This document shows positions 4,627-6,212 of a stretch of DNA of 6,212 bases, piece by piece. Within the stretch, counting starts at the first letter, position 1; every line of letters starts with the position of its first letter. A program made the position numbers and the translations under genes. The notes beneath the pieces were generated by a model. The model worked only from the letters and a program-made list of their open reading frames with translations, had not been told where the DNA came from and searched no databases. The DNA comes from Lachnospiraceae bacterium. Lineage in GTDB: Bacteria; Bacillota; Clostridia; Lachnospirales; Lachnospiraceae. The DNA lies in contig DPJQ01000010.1 in assembly GCA_003542935.1 (NCBI GenBank), forward strand, positions 1 to 6,212, written 5' to 3'.

Positions 4627-6212
4627 TTCTGTTCCTGCTCCTTATCCATAAAGTAGCTATCCGCCTTCTTCCTCATGATAAAATCTGCCACGTCCCCAAG
4701 CCTGTCCGTCACCGGCATGGAGGGCAGTGTATTCAGAATTTCCGCCCTGTACCGCCCCCGCAGGGATGCCCTGTTGTCCAGAATAGAGAATACCGCCGTA
4801 TCTTCCTCCCTGCGGATGCCACGGCCAACCCACTGCCTGAGTTTGATCAGCATCTCTGGGATGATAATGTCCCTGCGGTATAAGTCAAAGTCCTCATACA
4901 AAGTTCTCTGGTATTCCATAACCGGATCCGGCACCGGAAAAGGAAGTTTGACAATAATCAGGCAGGAAAGAATGTCCCCGGCCAGGTCAATCCCCTCCCC
5001 TGCGCTGTCACTGGCAAACAATACACCGTTCCCGCTCCTGCGGAAACTCCTTATCACATCCAGCCTGCCCCTGCCCATAAGAAACAGCGGATAAGCGGTA
5101 AGCCGGTCTTTCAGCCCATAATAAACTCTTTCCATAAGCCAGTAGGATGTAAAAAGAATAAGGGTATGCCCATGGGCCGCCGATACGATCCGCAGGATCT
5201 CTTCCATGACCGCCCGTATATAGCGCTCATCCCTGATATTGGGAAACGGCATCCGCTCCGGTATGTAAATAAGCCCATTGTTCTGAAAGTCAAAGGGTGA
5301 CGGTTTGCTGGTCTCCTGGATCCTTGCCGCCGCTGCGGACGCAAGCCCTGTCATCTTCTTAAAATGGGTAAAATCACCTCTGACGGACATAGTGCCGGAT
5401 GTGATAATGGCCGGTATGGGCCTGCTCCAAAGATCCCTATATAAAATCTGTTCCAGCTCCATGGGGACTGCACACAGGGCAAGTCTGCCGTTCTCCCCTT
5501 TTTCCATCCAGCAGATAAACTTACCGCTGTCTAAGAATACCGCCAGCTTGTCCGTCAGATCATGACAGCGCCTTTTCAGCCCCTGGGCCCGCATTTCCTG
5601 TCCGCCGTTTTTCTGGTAAACAAAAGGGAGCTTTTCTAATGCCTCCGCCATATGTTTCATATATCTTCTTTCCACCGGGCCAATCATAATCTCCGTCCTG
5701 TTCTCTTCCCGGATATGGCTGCCAGAAAGCTCTCCCGCCAGCCTGTCAAATATCTGCCGGTTACATTCCGTGATCCTGCCCTGTAACACCGCCAGTTCAT
5801 CCATCCCGGTCATTCTCACGTTTACTGCGCCCAGCCTCACAATCCGTTCCGCCTCCTGCTCGTCCCATGCTGTGCTATACATCTGTCTGGCGGCATCCAG
5901 CAGTTTGTGAGCCTCGTCCAGCACAATGGCCCCATATGCCGGGAAAAGCGGCCTTTTCCCCTGTTTCCGCCCGATTAAATCAGCCAGCACATAATTGTGG
6001 TTGGTGATCTGGAAGTCGAACTTTTCCGTCATGCACCGCTTCTGAAAATTCATAAATCGGCATAAAACCAGATAAGGACATGATCTGCTGCAACGCAGCA
6101 CATTGATCCTTGCTTTCACATATGGCGTCAGCGCCGTATCGTCCAGGTCAATCCGGCTGTCCTCCACTCCCTGCAGCTTTGCCAATTCCAAAAGCAGCCC
6201 CGCATCCGCCTC
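4623..6212 (-). CDS. XPD/DinG-type Fe-S helicase, partial (N-terminus beyond right edge)
   Basis: The frame is open to the window edge and 529 codons are present. Residues are numbered here from the TTG codon at 6191, which is seven codons inside the edge and not the true start. Four cysteines (Cys34, Cys38, Cys44, Cys53) form the iron-sulphur cluster site typical of XPD/DinG helicases. ITNHNYVLADL (62-72) and the DEAH box (LDEAHK, 91-96) follow. Helicase domain 2 shows ITSGTM (263-268), TLILFTSYW (343-351), SAGEGIDLAGD (396-406) and RQWVGRGIRRE (452-462), which carries the arginine-finger motif. The ATP-binding Walker A motif must lie in the missing N-terminal part. Such enzymes unwind DNA 5'-to-3' using ATP; DinG resolves R-loops and stalled forks. 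The role in this element is unknown: replication, repair and defence are all possible. The C-terminus ends in a charged MDKEQEQK tail whose stop overlaps the next ATG. No break is seen. Confidence 0.93.
   Translation of the reverse strand, partial: EADAGLLLELAKLQGVEDSRIDLDDTALTPYVKARINVLRCSRSCPYLVLCRFMNFQKRCMTEKFDFQITNHNYVLADLIGRKQGKRPLFPAYGAIVLDEAHKLLDAARQMYSTAWDEQEAERIVRLGAVNVRMTGMDELAVLQGRITECNRQIFDRLAGELSGSHIREENRTEIMIGPVERRYMKHMAEALEKLPFVYQKNGGQEMRAQGLKRRCHDLTDKLAVFLDSGKFICWMEKGENGRLALCAVPMELEQILYRDLWSRPIPAIITSGTMSVRGDFTHFKKMTGLASAAAARIQETSKPSPFDFQNNGLIYIPERMPFPNIRDERYIRAVMEEILRIVSAAHGHTLILFTSYWLMERVYYGLKDRLTAYPLFLMGRGRLDVIRSFRRSGNGVLFASDSAGEGIDLAGDILSCLIIVKLPFPVPDPVMEYQRTLYEDFDLYRRDIIIPEMLIKLRQWVGRGIRREEDTAVFSILDNRASLRGRYRAEILNTLPSMPVTDRLGDVADFIMRKKADSYFMDKEQEQK

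Noticed and set aside
5111..5344. Minus-strand 77-codon frame within the helicase gene
   Set aside because: It is an alternate frame fully inside intact helicase motifs, Arg-rich and without family features.
288..5565. Many plus-strand and other-frame open frames of 60-139 codons
   Set aside because: They lie opposite or across the recombinase and helicase genes, encode Ser/Pro/Cys-rich sequences without recognisable motifs, and are explained as shadows of the minus-strand genes.
1..6212. CRISPR array, tRNA or rRNA genes, insertion sequence ends
   Set aside because: No regularly spaced repeats, cloverleaf, conserved rRNA segment or transposase with terminal repeats was seen on either strand.

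Overview
The window reads as the recombination end of a Firmicutes integrative mobile element, most likely from a gut Clostridia/Lachnospiraceae-type host. This rests on the gene types (tandem large serine recombinases, a DUF6870-like small protein, an Fe-S helicase), on AGGAG-type ribosome binding sites and on moderate GC content. The taxon is inferred. Every supported gene lies on the minus strand, so transcription runs from the right edge to the left edge.

Layout in the direction of transcription. (1) 6212-4623: the C-terminal 529 residues of an XPD/DinG-type iron-sulphur superfamily 2 helicase whose N-terminus is outside the window. (2) 4626-4513: a 37-codon single-pass membrane miniprotein whose ATG overlaps the helicase stop. 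It contains a terminator-like hairpin, so it may be either a gene or a terminator. (3) 4418-4149: an 89-residue DUF6870-like protein with a TTG start behind a good ribosome binding site. (4) 4146-4029: a probable promoter and a structured 5' leader in which the ribosome binding site of the next gene is buried in a 13-bp stem with a competing upstream pairing. (5) 4028-1: three consecutive large serine recombinases (557 aa, 605 aa, and at least 181 aa, the last cut by the left edge). Each junction is a 4-base ATGA stop/start overlap.

The three recombinases probably form one translationally coupled operon that integrates and excises the element. The leader in front of the first gene would then be a single control point for all three. 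The attachment site is not visible; in such elements it usually lies just past the recombinase genes, here beyond position 1. The most interesting signals are the Shine-Dalgarno-sequestering leader, the doubly coupled recombinase triplet, and the unannotated small membrane ORF with its embedded hairpin.
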